Shown: positions 1 through 8,677, numbered from the stretch's first letter. The stretch is DNA of 64,000 bases from Microseira sp041929235 (GCF_041929235.1 NZ_JBHFNP010000019.1:1-64000), one strand, 5' to 3'. Made by a program: numbers and translations. Notes: generated from the sequence alone by a model not told the origin.

Positions 1-136
1 GAAAAATCATCGGCAAAGGCAAGAGATCTACCAAGAAACCCGGTTTCTGACCTCATCTCGCGCCAGCCAAAGAAACCGGGTTTCTCGGAAAAATCATCGG
101 CAAAGGCAAGAGATCTACCAAGAAACCCGGTTTCTG
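1..136. repeat. Direct 49-bp repeat carrying AGAAACC(C/G)GGTTTCT palindromes
   Basis: Bases 1-49 are repeated exactly at 88-136. Each copy ends in the 15-bp palindrome AGAAACCCGGTTTCT (34-48 and 121-135), and a third copy of the palindrome in the other centre form (AGAAACCGGGTTTCT) lies at 71-85. The same palindrome recurs through the window (1654, 1702, 55542, 55573 and others). This is a dispersed non-coding repeat just upstream of the first RTX gene. Confidence 0.9.
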
Positions 137-181
137 GACTCCAAATACAACGCAAATTCAGCCAATTAAGCGAGGTAAATC

Positions 182-1438
182 ATGGCAATTAGAAATGGAA
201 CCGAACTACCCGATACCCTTACAGGAACAGCCAATGCCGACACAATACGGGGCTTTGCTGGAGAAGACATTCTCTCTGGCTTAGGCGGCAATGACCTGAT
301 TCTCGGTGGGGATGGCGGTGACGACCTCTTAGGTGGAGGCGGTAACGATCGCCTCTTCGGAGAAGCAGGCGAAGACCTGCTCGACGGCGGTGCTGGTGCT
401 GACACCCTCGATGGTGGTGATGGCAAAGACACCCTGTTAGGTGGTGCTGGTAACGACTGGCTGATTGGTGGCCCAGAGGATGAAGTACTGGGCGGCGATG
501 GCAATGACGTTCTATCCGGTGAAGGTTCCCTCAACGGCGAAGCAGGTTCGGATACCCTAACGGGAAGCTTCTTTGAAGACACGCTGCAAGGCGGCGGAGA
601 CAGCGACTTCATCGACGGCAGCCTAAGCAATGACCTCCTGTTAGGTGATGACACCGTGGGCATTGCGGGCGCTGACACCATTCTGGGTGGAGATGGCAGC
701 GACACGATTTACGGCGATGCAGATACCTTGAGTGCGGGTGGCAATGACTCCCTGCTGGGGGATTCTGGCAATGACGAAATTTATGGCTTTGCCGGAGATG
801 ACTACCTCAACGGTGGCGATGGCGATGACCTACTCGACGGCGGTGAAGGGAATGACTTTCTCACAGACGAACTAGGCATCAACACGCTGCTAGGCGATGC
901 AGGTAACGATACCATCACCGGCGGGTTAGATGCGGATGTAATCGAAGGCGGAGAAGGAGCCGACAGCCTCTTAGGTGGTTCTGGCAACGACATCATAGAT
1001 GGCGACGGAGTTGATGTTGTCGCTGGCAACGATACCCTCAATGGCGGTGCTGGCGATGACTTCCTCGATGGCGGTGGAGCGGTAGATCGCATTTTGGGTG
1101 GTGCTGGCAGCGACACCCTTTATGGCGGCGATGACCTCCCCGAACAAATCCAACGCGACACCCTCATAGGCGGCACCAACGGTGATTACTTTAGGTTGGA
1201 AGACTCAGGGTTAAGCGGGCAATTAGGCGACTACATCTCAGACTTCCAAGATGGCATTGATTTCTTACAAACAGGTTTCAGCTTTGACGCGCTAACTATT
1301 AGCCGCATCAATCTCAACATTGGTGGTGTTTCGACGGGTAGTACTCGCATCACCGTAACTGCAACTGGCGAAGAATTAGCCGTTGTGGCTGGGTTACTTC
1401 CCGGAAGGTTCACAGAATTAGACTTTGTTGCTTTGTGA
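182..1438 (+). CDS. RTX calcium-binding repeat protein, paralog 1
   Basis: This 418-residue protein consists almost wholly of glycine/aspartate-rich nonapeptides of the GGxGxDxLx type, the hemolysin-type (RTX) calcium-binding repeat that folds into a parallel beta-roll. There is no N-terminal signal peptide. The C-terminus has the non-repetitive end with ISDFQDGIDFL that is usual for substrates of type I secretion, so export by an HlyB/HlyD-type machine is likely (inference; no such machine is intact in this window). The N-terminus MAIRNGTELPDTLTGTANAD is nearly identical in the two following genes. ATG 182 is preceded by GAGG at 173-176, which supports this start. It is the first of three tandem paralogs; its C-terminal third differs from the other two. 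No enzymatic domain is visible, so a surface-layer, adhesive or secreted structural role is the safest reading. Confidence 0.88.
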   Translation: MAIRNGTELPDTLTGTANADTIRGFAGEDILSGLGGNDLILGGDGGDDLLGGGGNDRLFGEAGEDLLDGGAGADTLDGGDGKDTLLGGAGNDWLIGGPEDEVLGGDGNDVLSGEGSLNGEAGSDTLTGSFFEDTLQGGGDSDFIDGSLSNDLLLGDDTVGIAGADTILGGDGSDTIYGDADTLSAGGNDSLLGDSGNDEIYGFAGDDYLNGGDGDDLLDGGEGNDFLTDELGINTLLGDAGNDTITGGLDADVIEGGEGADSLLGGSGNDIIDGDGVDVVAGNDTLNGGAGDDFLDGGGAVDRILGGAGSDTLYGGDDLPEQIQRDTLIGGTNGDYFRLEDSGLSGQLGDYISDFQDGIDFLQTGFSFDALTISRINLNIGGVSTGSTRITVTATGEELAVVAGLLPGRFTELDFVAL

Positions 1439-1804
1439 TTTATGCGCGAAGGGATTTAGGACGTTCTTAATTGATAAAACCCAAAATTAAACCCCTTTCT
1501 TCCCCTAGCCTCTAACCCCTAGCCCCTAACTACAAATCAGGATTTCTTTGATGATTACTAACCTTTTATCTACCCTGTCCATGATTTCAGCACCCCTCTC
1601 CTAAATCTGGGAGAGGGGGAGAGATAGGGAGATGACAAAAGCACCAAGATCCTAGAAACCGGGTTTCTTGCTGCGATCTATAGTTCCAAAGCGACTTTCA
1701 CAGAAACCGGGTTTCTTAGCGTAAGCCCTGAATTCATCGAATTTTTTGATGCATCGCGCACCCTCAGATATAACCCAATTCATTTCACAACCGAGGACTA
1801 AATC
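1439..1804. repeat. Intergenic gap with hairpin and two palindromes
   Basis: The 366 bases between RTX paralogs 1 and 2 hold a GC hairpin (CCCCTCTCC at 1593-1601 with GGAGAGGGG at 1610-1618) and two AGAAACCGGGTTTCT palindromes at 1654-1668 and 1702-1716, followed by GCGTAAGCCCTGAAT, a degenerate form of the GCGTAAGTCCT end seen in other repeats of this window. No coding sequence is visible. The hairpin could end transcription of paralog 1 but has no T-run. Confidence 0.75.
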
Positions 1805-2986
1805 ATGGCGATCAGAAATGGAACCGAAAATCCTGATACCCTTACAGGAACTGCCAATGCCGACACGATACGCGGTTTCGGAGGGGACGACTCACTAATT
1901 GGTTTAGGCGGTAATGACCTCATCCGAGGTGGAAACGATAAAGACACCCTGCATGGTGGTGGTGCCAATGACAGACTGTTTGGGGATGCAGGGGAAGACG
2001 TGGTGTATGGTGACGCTGGCAATGACACTCTCTATGGCGGTACCGGCATCGATGATGCGGTGGATGGCCCAGACTTCCTCGATGGTGGAACTGGAAACGA
2101 CTGGGTTTACGCTGGCGAAGGTGATACGGCGCTGGGCGGTGCTGGCGATGACCATGTGGTTGGTAGCTACACCAATGATGTCCTCTATGGCGATGACCAG
2201 CAAGACTCAATTGTTGGGGGAGCAGATACCCTGATTGGCAACGATGGCGATGATGCCCTCTATGGTGGTGATGGCAATGACTCTCTCGTCGGTGGCAACG
2301 GTACAGACAGTCTCTATGGCGGTGACGGTAATGATATCTTCGTCGATACACTAGGTGCGAACTACTACTCCGGTGGGGCTGGTTCAGAAACTATCACTGG
2401 TGGTCTTGAAGGTGACTACATCGATGGTGGCGAAGGCGTTGACAGCCTCTTAGGGGGCGGTGGTGCTGACACCATTTATGGGGATTTCGGTGTAGCAGAT
2501 TCGCTGTCTGGCAATGATGTCCTCAATGGTCAAGCTGGAAATGACATCCTCAATGGTGGCTTTGGTGCGGATCGGGTCATCGGTGGTGCAGGTTTTGACA
2601 TTCTCAATGGTGGTGTAGATTCGGAAACCCAAAGCTTGCGCGATACGCTGACTGGCGGCGCTGATGCTGACCTATTCCAGTTGGCAAGCACAGGCTTTTT
2701 GCTAGAACCTGTTGAGCCTACTTTCCCACCACCACCCCCGCAACAAGAACCTGTTGGCGATCTAATTACTGATTTCCAAGATGGACTCGACTTACTCGAG
2801 TATGAGTTTGCCACTGACTTTAGCGAACTGATTATTGGTGGCAACGGTACTTCCAGCGTTACTATCAGCGTTCGGAATGAAGGTATACCTGCGGAAGGGA
2901 TACCTGACTACATCGAATTGGTCGCCCGGATCAATGGGGCAGGTGGTTCGCTCGTCACGATTACAGAAGCAGATTTCCTGATCTAA
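1805..2986 (+). CDS. RTX calcium-binding repeat protein, paralog 2
   Basis: This 393-residue protein has the same plan as its neighbours: a conserved start (MAIRNGTENPDTLTG), then GGxGxDxLYGG-type RTX nonapeptides to about residue 290, a short proline-rich segment (FPPPPPQQEP), and a C-terminal segment with LITDFQDGLDLLEYEF typical of type I secretion substrates. From about nucleotide 2430 to beyond the stop it is almost identical to paralog 3, and the similarity continues about 130 bases into the intergenic region and into a remnant of the next gene. A recent tandem duplication or gene conversion best explains this. No signal peptide or enzyme domain is seen. Calcium-dependent folding outside the cell is expected from the family. 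Confidence 0.88.
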   Translation: MAIRNGTENPDTLTGTANADTIRGFGGDDSLIGLGGNDLIRGGNDKDTLHGGGANDRLFGDAGEDVVYGDAGNDTLYGGTGIDDAVDGPDFLDGGTGNDWVYAGEGDTALGGAGDDHVVGSYTNDVLYGDDQQDSIVGGADTLIGNDGDDALYGGDGNDSLVGGNGTDSLYGGDGNDIFVDTLGANYYSGGAGSETITGGLEGDYIDGGEGVDSLLGGGGADTIYGDFGVADSLSGNDVLNGQAGNDILNGGFGADRVIGGAGFDILNGGVDSETQSLRDTLTGGADADLFQLASTGFLLEPVEPTFPPPPPQQEPVGDLITDFQDGLDLLEYEFATDFSELIIGGNGTSSVTISVRNEGIPAEGIPDYIELVARINGAGGSLVTITEADFLI

Positions 2987-2992
2987 GAAATG

Positions 2993-3099
2993 GGTGTGTA
3001 TCTGGGGGCAACCAGATACACACACCTGATGCTCAATTTGGTTGAGCAAATCTCGCATTCTGTTCATCTCCTGCTGTCTCTGGGCAAAGAGACGGCAGG
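2993..3099 (+). other. Three-hairpin intergenic element, copy A
   Basis: Immediately after the stop codon of RTX paralog 2 there are three successive inverted repeats: GGTGTGTATCTGG (2993-3005) with the complementary arm 3012-3026, a small GCTCAA/TTGAGC stem, and CCTGCTGTCTCT (3070-3081) with AGAGACGGCAGG (3088-3099). None is followed by a T-run, so they are not classical terminators. The same block sits between RTX paralog 3 and its glycosyltransferase (5198-5305). It may act as an RNA processing or attenuation element; function unknown. Confidence 0.6.
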
Positions 3100-3121
3100 A
3101 AATTACTAGCAAAACAAAGCA

Positions 3122-3223
3122 ATGCGTATTCTGTTCCATCCTAATCTTCCTGCCCTGTTCCGTCATCTGAAGCGGGCGATCGCACAAGATAACGCTCAAG
3201 GAATTTCAGATTTCAGATTTTAG
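3122..3223 (+). pseudogene. 5' remnant of a duplicated glycosyltransferase-PPIase gene
   Basis: The frame from ATG 3122 encodes MRILFHPNLPALFRHLKRAI and a few more residues before it leaves the alignment near 3200 and meets TAG at 3221-3223. It matches the start of the gene at 5328 (MRILFLHPNFPAQFRHLAAA), with one in-frame codon missing and scattered substitutions. The upstream 135 bases also match. About 26 codons survive; the remaining ~750 codons of the copy have been lost. The fragment is a fossil showing that the RTX gene and the glycosyltransferase gene were duplicated together. Confidence 0.85.
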
Positions 3224-3934
3224 ATTTCAGATTTACCCCATTTGCAATCTGCCATCTTTGTTCACAGGGATATCTATATGTTTTAGACAATTACAAAATT
3301 TTATTTCACTTTAGGGTGAATAAATAACAAATAACAAGGGGATTGAAGGCGCTAAAAAGCTAGTTCAATTCCCAATTTATGCTGTTTATCTTTGGAATAT
3401 TTAAAAATTAAATTTTTCTCATTGTTTCTTATAAAGTTTTCATAAACCTGTTGCAAAAACAAATTTGCTGAAATAGACTTGACTTAGGTTAAAAAACCGC
3501 TACATAGCTGATTAAATTCAGTTAAATCGATAGCTAGCTAGCGGGAAGAGAGCTTTTGCCCAAAACTTTTATCAGGAGTTTGATGTTTATACGAATTTGC
3601 CTAAATTCGGCAATCTACTTGTGCAAATACACGAAGTCTATTTGATGTTTGCTAACCTTTTCTACCAAATCCGCTGCGATGGTTCATTTTATGGCTAACG
3701 ACTAAAGTCGCGCCTACACAACCGAAGACCGCCTACGCGGTCTAGGGGAGCAAGCGGGTATTAAACCGGGATTTGGTATTATTCCTCATTTCTATGACTT
3801 CGTCATTTTTCTCCTAAAGTTTGGCAAGGGCGAACAATGAGGAAATTAACACTAGCAACAAATTGCTGGATGCTTTCTTGCATCGATTGTTATTCGGCTT
3901 AAAAAACAACTTCAATCAACCACAGAGGTAAATT
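3224..3934. other. AT-rich intergenic region upstream of RTX paralog 3
   Basis: No coding sequence is recognised in these ~710 bases. They start with short direct repeats of ATTTCAGATTT (3204-3235), become AT-rich, and include a small GACCGC/GCGGTC hairpin near 3728-3743. The region must hold the promoter of RTX paralog 3, but no clear promoter motif can be assigned. Confidence 0.5.
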
Positions 3935-5191
3935 ATGGCAATCAGAAATGGCACAGCGCTTCCCGATACCCTAACCGGAACTACGAATGCCGACACCCTG
4001 CGCGGCTTTGCTGGTGATGACATCCTTAATGGTTTAGGCGGTAATGACTTACTCCAAGGTGGACTCGATAAAGACACCCTGCTTGGTGGCGCTGGTGCTG
4101 ACAGGCTATTTGGGGATGCAGGCGAAGACTCGCTGTATGGTGAAGCTGGCAATGATTCTCTCTATGGTGGGACGAGCATTACCGATGCCCTTGATGGTAA
4201 AGATTTGCTCGATGGTGGTGCTGGCAATGACTGGGTATTTGGCGGCTTTGAGGATACGGCACTGGGCGGTGCGGGAAATGACACCGTAGTTGGTAGCTCC
4301 TATGATGACGCGCTGTACGGCGATGGCACCAAGGATGACTCAATTGCAGGTGGTGCTGACTCGCTGTTTGGTGGCGATGGCAATGATAGCCTTTACGGCG
4401 AAGGTAACGACACAATTAGCGGCGGCAACGATACTATCGTGGGCGGCGCTGGTGATGATGCTCTCTATGGCTATGCGGGTGATGACTCGCTCCTGGGCGG
4501 CGATGGTATTGACACCCTCGATGGGGGCGACGGTAACGACATCCTTAATGGCGGTACTGGCTCTAGCGTACTGTTGGGCGGCGCTGGCTTAGAAACCATT
4601 ACTGGTGGTGTTGATGCTGACTTCATTGATGGCGGTGAAGGCGTTGACAGCCTCTTAGGTGGCGGTGGCGATGACACCATGTATGGGGATTTCGGTGTAG
4701 CAGATTCGTTATCTGGCAATGATGTCCTCAATGGTCAAGCCGGAAATGACATCCTCAATGGTGGCTTTGGTGCAGATCGGGTGATCGGCGGCGCAGGTTT
4801 TGACATTCTCAGTGGTGGTGAAGATTCCGAAACCCAAACCGCCCGCGATACGCTGACTGGCGGTGCTGATGCTGACTTATTCCAGTTGTCAAGCACAGGC
4901 TTTTTGCTAGAACCTGTTGAGCCTAGTTTCCCACCAGAACCAGTGCCGCCAGAACCTGTTGGCGACCTGATTACTGATTTCCAAGATGGAATTGACTTCA
5001 TCGAGTATGAGTTTGTTACGGACTTTAGCGAACTGATTATCAACGGCAACGGTACTTCTAGCGTTACGATCAGCGTTCGGAATGAAGGTATACCTGCGGA
5101 AGGGATACCTGACTACATCGAATTGGTTGCCAGGATAAATGGCGCAGGTGGTTCGCTCGTCACGATTACAGAAGCAGACTTCCTGATCTAA
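3935..5191 (+). CDS. RTX calcium-binding repeat protein, paralog 3
   Basis: This 418-residue paralog has the conserved start MAIRNGTALPDTLTGTTNAD, a long array of RTX nonapeptides (GGDGNDSLYGE-like), a short proline-rich hinge (FPPEPVPPEP) and a C-terminal segment with LITDFQDGIDFIEYEF. Its last third and 3' flank are near-identical to paralog 2. It is followed after 136 bases by the glycosyltransferase-PPIase fusion on the same strand, so the two may be co-transcribed through the hairpin-rich spacer. ATG 3935 is preceded by AGAGG at 3922-3926. The family binds calcium once outside the cell and is usually exported unfolded by type I secretion. No catalytic domain is visible. Confidence 0.88.
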   Translation: MAIRNGTALPDTLTGTTNADTLRGFAGDDILNGLGGNDLLQGGLDKDTLLGGAGADRLFGDAGEDSLYGEAGNDSLYGGTSITDALDGKDLLDGGAGNDWVFGGFEDTALGGAGNDTVVGSSYDDALYGDGTKDDSIAGGADSLFGGDGNDSLYGEGNDTISGGNDTIVGGAGDDALYGYAGDDSLLGGDGIDTLDGGDGNDILNGGTGSSVLLGGAGLETITGGVDADFIDGGEGVDSLLGGGGDDTMYGDFGVADSLSGNDVLNGQAGNDILNGGFGADRVIGGAGFDILSGGEDSETQTARDTLTGGADADLFQLSSTGFLLEPVEPSFPPEPVPPEPVGDLITDFQDGIDFIEYEFVTDFSELIINGNGTSSVTISVRNEGIPAEGIPDYIELVARINGAGGSLVTITEADFLI

Positions 5192-5197
5192 GAAATG

Positions 5198-5305
5198 GGT
5201 GTGTATCTGGGGGCAACCAGATACGCACACCTGATGCTCAATTTGGTTGAGCAAATCTCGCATTCGGTTCATCTCCTGCTGTCTCTGAGCAAAAGAGACG
5301 GCAGG
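5198..5305 (+). other. Three-hairpin intergenic element, copy B
   Basis: This copy lies between RTX paralog 3 and the glycosyltransferase. Stems are 5198-5210 with 5217-5231, GCTCAA 5236-5241 with TTGAGC 5247-5252, and CCTGCTGTCTCT 5275-5286 with AGAGACGGCAGG 5294-5305. Relative to copy A, most differences fall in loops or keep pairing. No T-run follows. The last stem ends 22 bases before the glycosyltransferase ATG, so it could affect translation of that gene. Confidence 0.6.
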
Positions 5306-5327
5306 AACTTACTACTAAAATAAAGCC

Positions 5328-7655
5328 ATGCGTATTCTATTTTTACATCCTAATTTTCCTGCCCAGTTCCGTCATCTGGCGGCGGCGATCGCGCAAGATA
5401 GCCGTCACCAAGTCGTGTTCGGCACCACTCGTCGCGAAGGTCGCCTACCGGGTGTCACCAAGATGATCTATAGCCCGAAAAGAGAAGCTCGACCCGAAAC
5501 TCACCACTATGTCCGTCCTTTGGAAAATGCCGTGATTCAAGGTCAGGCTGTCTACCGCATGGCAGAACAACTGAAGGCGCGGGGATTTGTTCCCGATGTG
5601 GTCTATGGTCATTCGGGTTGGGGGCCAACTTTATTGATGAAAGATATATTCCCAAAAGCTAAATTATTGTGTTATTTCGAGTGGTTTTATCATGCTCATG
5701 GCACTGATGCGGATTTTGACCCAAATGAACCGCTCACTGCGGACGATGAAGCCCGGATTCGACTGAAGAATGCACCGATTTTAGTGGATCTATATAGTTG
5801 CGATCGCGGTCTTTCTCCCACCTACTGGCAACGCCAACAATTTCCCTTAGAAAATCACAGTAAAATAACTGTACGCCATGATGGTGTTGATACCAATTTC
5901 TTTCGCCCTCAACCAGGAGCTAAGTTAGTTCTGCCACGCTTAAATCTCGACTTGTCTCATGTGGAAGAACTCGTTACCTACGTAGGTCGAGGTATGGAAC
6001 CTTACCGGGGCTTTCCGCAGTTTATTGAAGCAATTTACTTACTACAACAACGCCGCCCTCAATGTCATGTTGTCATTGTTGGAGAAGATCGAGTCGCTTA
6101 TGGCAAGTCTCTGCCAGATGGCAAAACTTATAAGCAATTGATGTTAGAAAAATTCCCCTTAGACTTGTCCAGAGTTCACTTTACCGGACATCTCCCTTAC
6201 GAAGAATATCTGAAAGTTTTGCAAGCTTCCTCAGCTCATGTTTATTTAACTCGCCCGTTTGTTTTATCCTGGTCAATGTTGGAAGCTTTATCTACAGGTT
6301 GTTTGGTTGTCGGTTCCAGTACTGCGCCGGTAACTGAGGTGATCCAAGATGGGGTAAATGGTTTGTTAGCGAACTTCTTCTCGCCTGAAGAAATTGCCAA
6401 TCGGATTGAAGAAGCCTTGAAAGATCGCGATCGCATGAATCAAATCCGCACCAAGGCAAGGCAAATCATTCAAGAACGTTACGATCTGTCGCTTTTATTA
6501 CCCCAGCACTTGCAGTGGATTGGGCAGGACATGGGGGATAGTCAAATTCCTCTATGGACGCCAACTCAGTCAAAGCCAGCTAACGAGTCGAATGGGAAAT
6601 TTGAAGATCAAGAACCCTCATCCACGCCAGAGTTAGTTGCGATCGCCAACAGTAACGAGTCAAATAGACCTCTCCAACAAACAAACTCTTTGACAGGCGA
6701 TCCGCCTATCCCACAAGAGTTATTGGAGAGGTCTAATAGGACATATAAAAAATCAAAGAATTTACTTACACCAGCGATCGCTAAGGGTTTCGGGTCAAAT
6801 AGACCTCTGCAAAAACTACCCTCAAAGGCGGGCGATCCGCCCACCCCACAAGAGTTATTGGAGAAGTCTAATCAGAAACGTAAAGACACCAAGCATTCAC
6901 CTACACCAGCGATCGCTAATAGCCTAGAGTCAAATGAGCAACAGCCATCAGTTTTACAAATTGGCGATCGCACGGTGACGGGAACCGAATTGGTATCTCT
7001 GCTGAATCAATACCAACTGCTGCCAAAGCTGAAACAAGAGATGTTAATTGAGGAGGCGATCGCGCCTTTTGACTGCACACCGGAGGAGCAAGCTAAGTGC
7101 TGCCAGGACTTCTACGAAGAGTATCAGTTGACATCCCTAGCGGCACGCCAGAAATGGTTGCAGCAGCAGGGTATGACAGAAGCTCAATTAATCAACCTGG
7201 CAACTCGGCAACTGAGAATCGAAAAGTTTAAACAAGCAACCTGGGCGAGCAAGTTGGAAACCTACTTTCTCAAACGCAAGTCGCAACTTGACGAGTTTGT
7301 CTACTCTCTGATTCGTCTTCAAGATGCTGACATGGCGAAAGAAATTTACTTCCGCTTGCAAGAAAGCGAACAGTCCTTTCCTCAACTGGCAGAGCAATAC
7401 TCCCAGGGTCCAGAAGCTCGAACGGGTGGCTTAATTGGTCCGGTGGGATTGAGTAACGCCCATCCTAAACTCGCCCAACTGATCTTAAACAGCGAACCAG
7501 GGCAACTAATGCCTCCCACTCAGATCAAAGATGTGTGGGTAATTGTGCGATTGGAAAAGTTTTTGCCTGCTCAACTCGATGAACCGATGCGGCAGCGATT
7601 ACTCAACGAACTGTTCGCTAGTTGGCTCAACGAACAACTCAAACAACCTCTATAA
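5328..7655 (+). CDS. Glycosyltransferase (GT4-like) fused to PpiC-type peptidyl-prolyl isomerase
   Basis: The 775-residue protein has two recognisable parts. Residues 1-405 form a GT-B glycosyltransferase of the GT4 type: N-terminal MRILFLHPNFPAQFRHL, a donor-side domain with YVGRGMEPYRGFPQFIEA, and the late motif MLEALSTGCLVVGSSTAPVT before EVIQDGVNGLL. Residues about 540-775 resemble the PpiC/parvulin-like isomerases that cyanobacteria often encode beside HlyD-type exporters (SQGPEARTGGLIGPVGLS). The linker (405-540) holds a duplicated block beginning SNRPLQ, encoded at 6658-6735 and 6797-6873, with HIP1 octamers nearby. The gene lies downstream of RTX paralog 3 and 13 bases before the next glycosyltransferase-like gene. 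A role in glycosylating and folding the RTX product is an inference from the fusion and position. Confidence 0.85.
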   Translation: MRILFLHPNFPAQFRHLAAAIAQDSRHQVVFGTTRREGRLPGVTKMIYSPKREARPETHHYVRPLENAVIQGQAVYRMAEQLKARGFVPDVVYGHSGWGPTLLMKDIFPKAKLLCYFEWFYHAHGTDADFDPNEPLTADDEARIRLKNAPILVDLYSCDRGLSPTYWQRQQFPLENHSKITVRHDGVDTNFFRPQPGAKLVLPRLNLDLSHVEELVTYVGRGMEPYRGFPQFIEAIYLLQQRRPQCHVVIVGEDRVAYGKSLPDGKTYKQLMLEKFPLDLSRVHFTGHLPYEEYLKVLQASSAHVYLTRPFVLSWSMLEALSTGCLVVGSSTAPVTEVIQDGVNGLLANFFSPEEIANRIEEALKDRDRMNQIRTKARQIIQERYDLSLLLPQHLQWIGQDMGDSQIPLWTPTQSKPANESNGKFEDQEPSSTPELVAIANSNESNRPLQQTNSLTGDPPIPQELLERSNRTYKKSKNLLTPAIAKGFGSNRPLQKLPSKAGDPPTPQELLEKSNQKRKDTKHSPTPAIANSLESNEQQPSVLQIGDRTVTGTELVSLLNQYQLLPKLKQEMLIEEAIAPFDCTPEEQAKCCQDFYEEYQLTSLAARQKWLQQQGMTEAQLINLATRQLRIEKFKQATWASKLETYFLKRKSQLDEFVYSLIRLQDADMAKEIYFRLQESEQSFPQLAEQYSQGPEARTGGLIGPVGLSNAHPKLAQLILNSEPGQLMPPTQIKDVWVIVRLEKFLPAQLDEPMRQRLLNELFASWLNEQLKQPL

Positions 7656-7668
7656 AGCTCTATAACCA

Positions 7669-8535
7669 ATGCGAATCTTAATTACCATCCCCCACTTCTT
7701 TAAACCGGAAAAAAATGGTCGGCACGGTTCCAAACTAAAAGACCCCCAGCCCCGTCTGGAAGCATTAAGTAAAAGTCTTGCTGCTTTACACCAGCTATTT
7801 GGTAAATCTCAAAGCATCATCGACATCAATCGCCGATTAGCAATTCCTGTTAACCAACCCCAAGCTCACGATCTGGATATCGTCATCTGTACAACTGGAG
7901 ACTGTCATCTTCTGAATCAACTTTCCTTACCCGCTCATTTTTATCAGCATTATCCCACTGGGGCAGAACCTCTGCTGTTGGGGTTTGAGTGCCAAGCAGT
8001 CTTGCGGGATTGCCTTGGTAAGTATGACTATTATTGCTTTATGGAAGATGACCTGATTCTCCACGATCCCTGGTTTTTTAACAAATTAAGCTGGTTTACC
8101 AAGGAGGCAGGCAATCTGTGCTTGCTTCAACCTAATCGTTATGAAATCTCTACTCGCGCTCTCACTTGCAAAGCCTACGTTGACGGCGATTTGGCTCCAA
8201 GAGTCACCGCGCCGTTTCAAAATGTGAACGAGCGAGCGCAACTGAAAAGCAACATCGTGGGGGTTCCTATCACCTTCCGACGCGCTCTCAATCCTCATTC
8301 TGGTTGCTACTTTTTGAATGCCAATCAGATGGCTAATTGGGCTAGCCAATCTCACTTTCTCGACCGGGATACCAGTTTCGTTAGCCCGCTGGAAAGTGCC
8401 GCAACTTTGGGAATTATGAAGACATTTCGGGTCTACAAATCAGTAGCAGATTGGGCAAGTTTTTTGGAAATTCAGCACTATGGAACGAGATTTTTGGATT
8501 TAATTGGGGAACAGGTAGATTTAGCGATGTGCTAA
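7669..8535 (+). CDS. Glycosyltransferase-like protein with EDD motif
   Basis: This 288-residue protein begins MRILITIPHFFKPEKNG, a start shared with many sugar transferases. It contains a Rossmann-like stretch (DLDIVICTTGDCHLL) and YYCFMEDDLILHDPWFFNKL around residues 123-142, where EDD followed by a hydrophobic stretch resembles the metal-binding DxD motif of GT-A enzymes. It starts 13 bases after the glycosyltransferase-PPIase gene and is probably translated from the same transcript. A second, truncated copy of its last ~46 codons lies at 20529-20680 after another RTX-containing gene. The function as a glycosyltransferase is inferred from these motifs and context; I do not recognise a named family. 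Confidence 0.7.
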   Translation: MRILITIPHFFKPEKNGRHGSKLKDPQPRLEALSKSLAALHQLFGKSQSIIDINRRLAIPVNQPQAHDLDIVICTTGDCHLLNQLSLPAHFYQHYPTGAEPLLLGFECQAVLRDCLGKYDYYCFMEDDLILHDPWFFNKLSWFTKEAGNLCLLQPNRYEISTRALTCKAYVDGDLAPRVTAPFQNVNERAQLKSNIVGVPITFRRALNPHSGCYFLNANQMANWASQSHFLDRDTSFVSPLESAATLGIMKTFRVYKSVADWASFLEIQHYGTRFLDLIGEQVDLAMC

Positions 8536-8552
8536 GTCTGACATGACAACTT

Positions 8553-8677
8553 ATATCATGTCCTCGGTAGTGTATGGATGGCTTTGCTAATTGCTAATTG
8601 CTAATCTAGTATTTTTCCTGATTGAGCCAGCGATTAGCTATTAGCAGTTACACAACCGTTGCTATTGGACATGATAT
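8553..8677. repeat. MITE-like element, family ATATCATGTCC, copy 1
   Basis: The 125-bp element is bounded by perfect 11-bp terminal inverted repeats, ATATCATGTCC (8553-8563) and GGACATGATAT (8667-8677). It holds no gene. Inside are GCTAATT heptamers and the conserved block AGCAGTTACACAACCGTTGC. Copies in other orientations occur at 20739-20981 and, without its left end, near 43066-43113. Confidence 0.8.

Noticed and set aside
166..1153. Long Pro/Ser-rich minus-strand frames opposite the RTX genes (also at 1798-2844 and 3916-5049)
   Set aside because: They are antisense shadows of Gly/Asp repeats; they recur wherever the repeats do and have no ribosome-binding sites.
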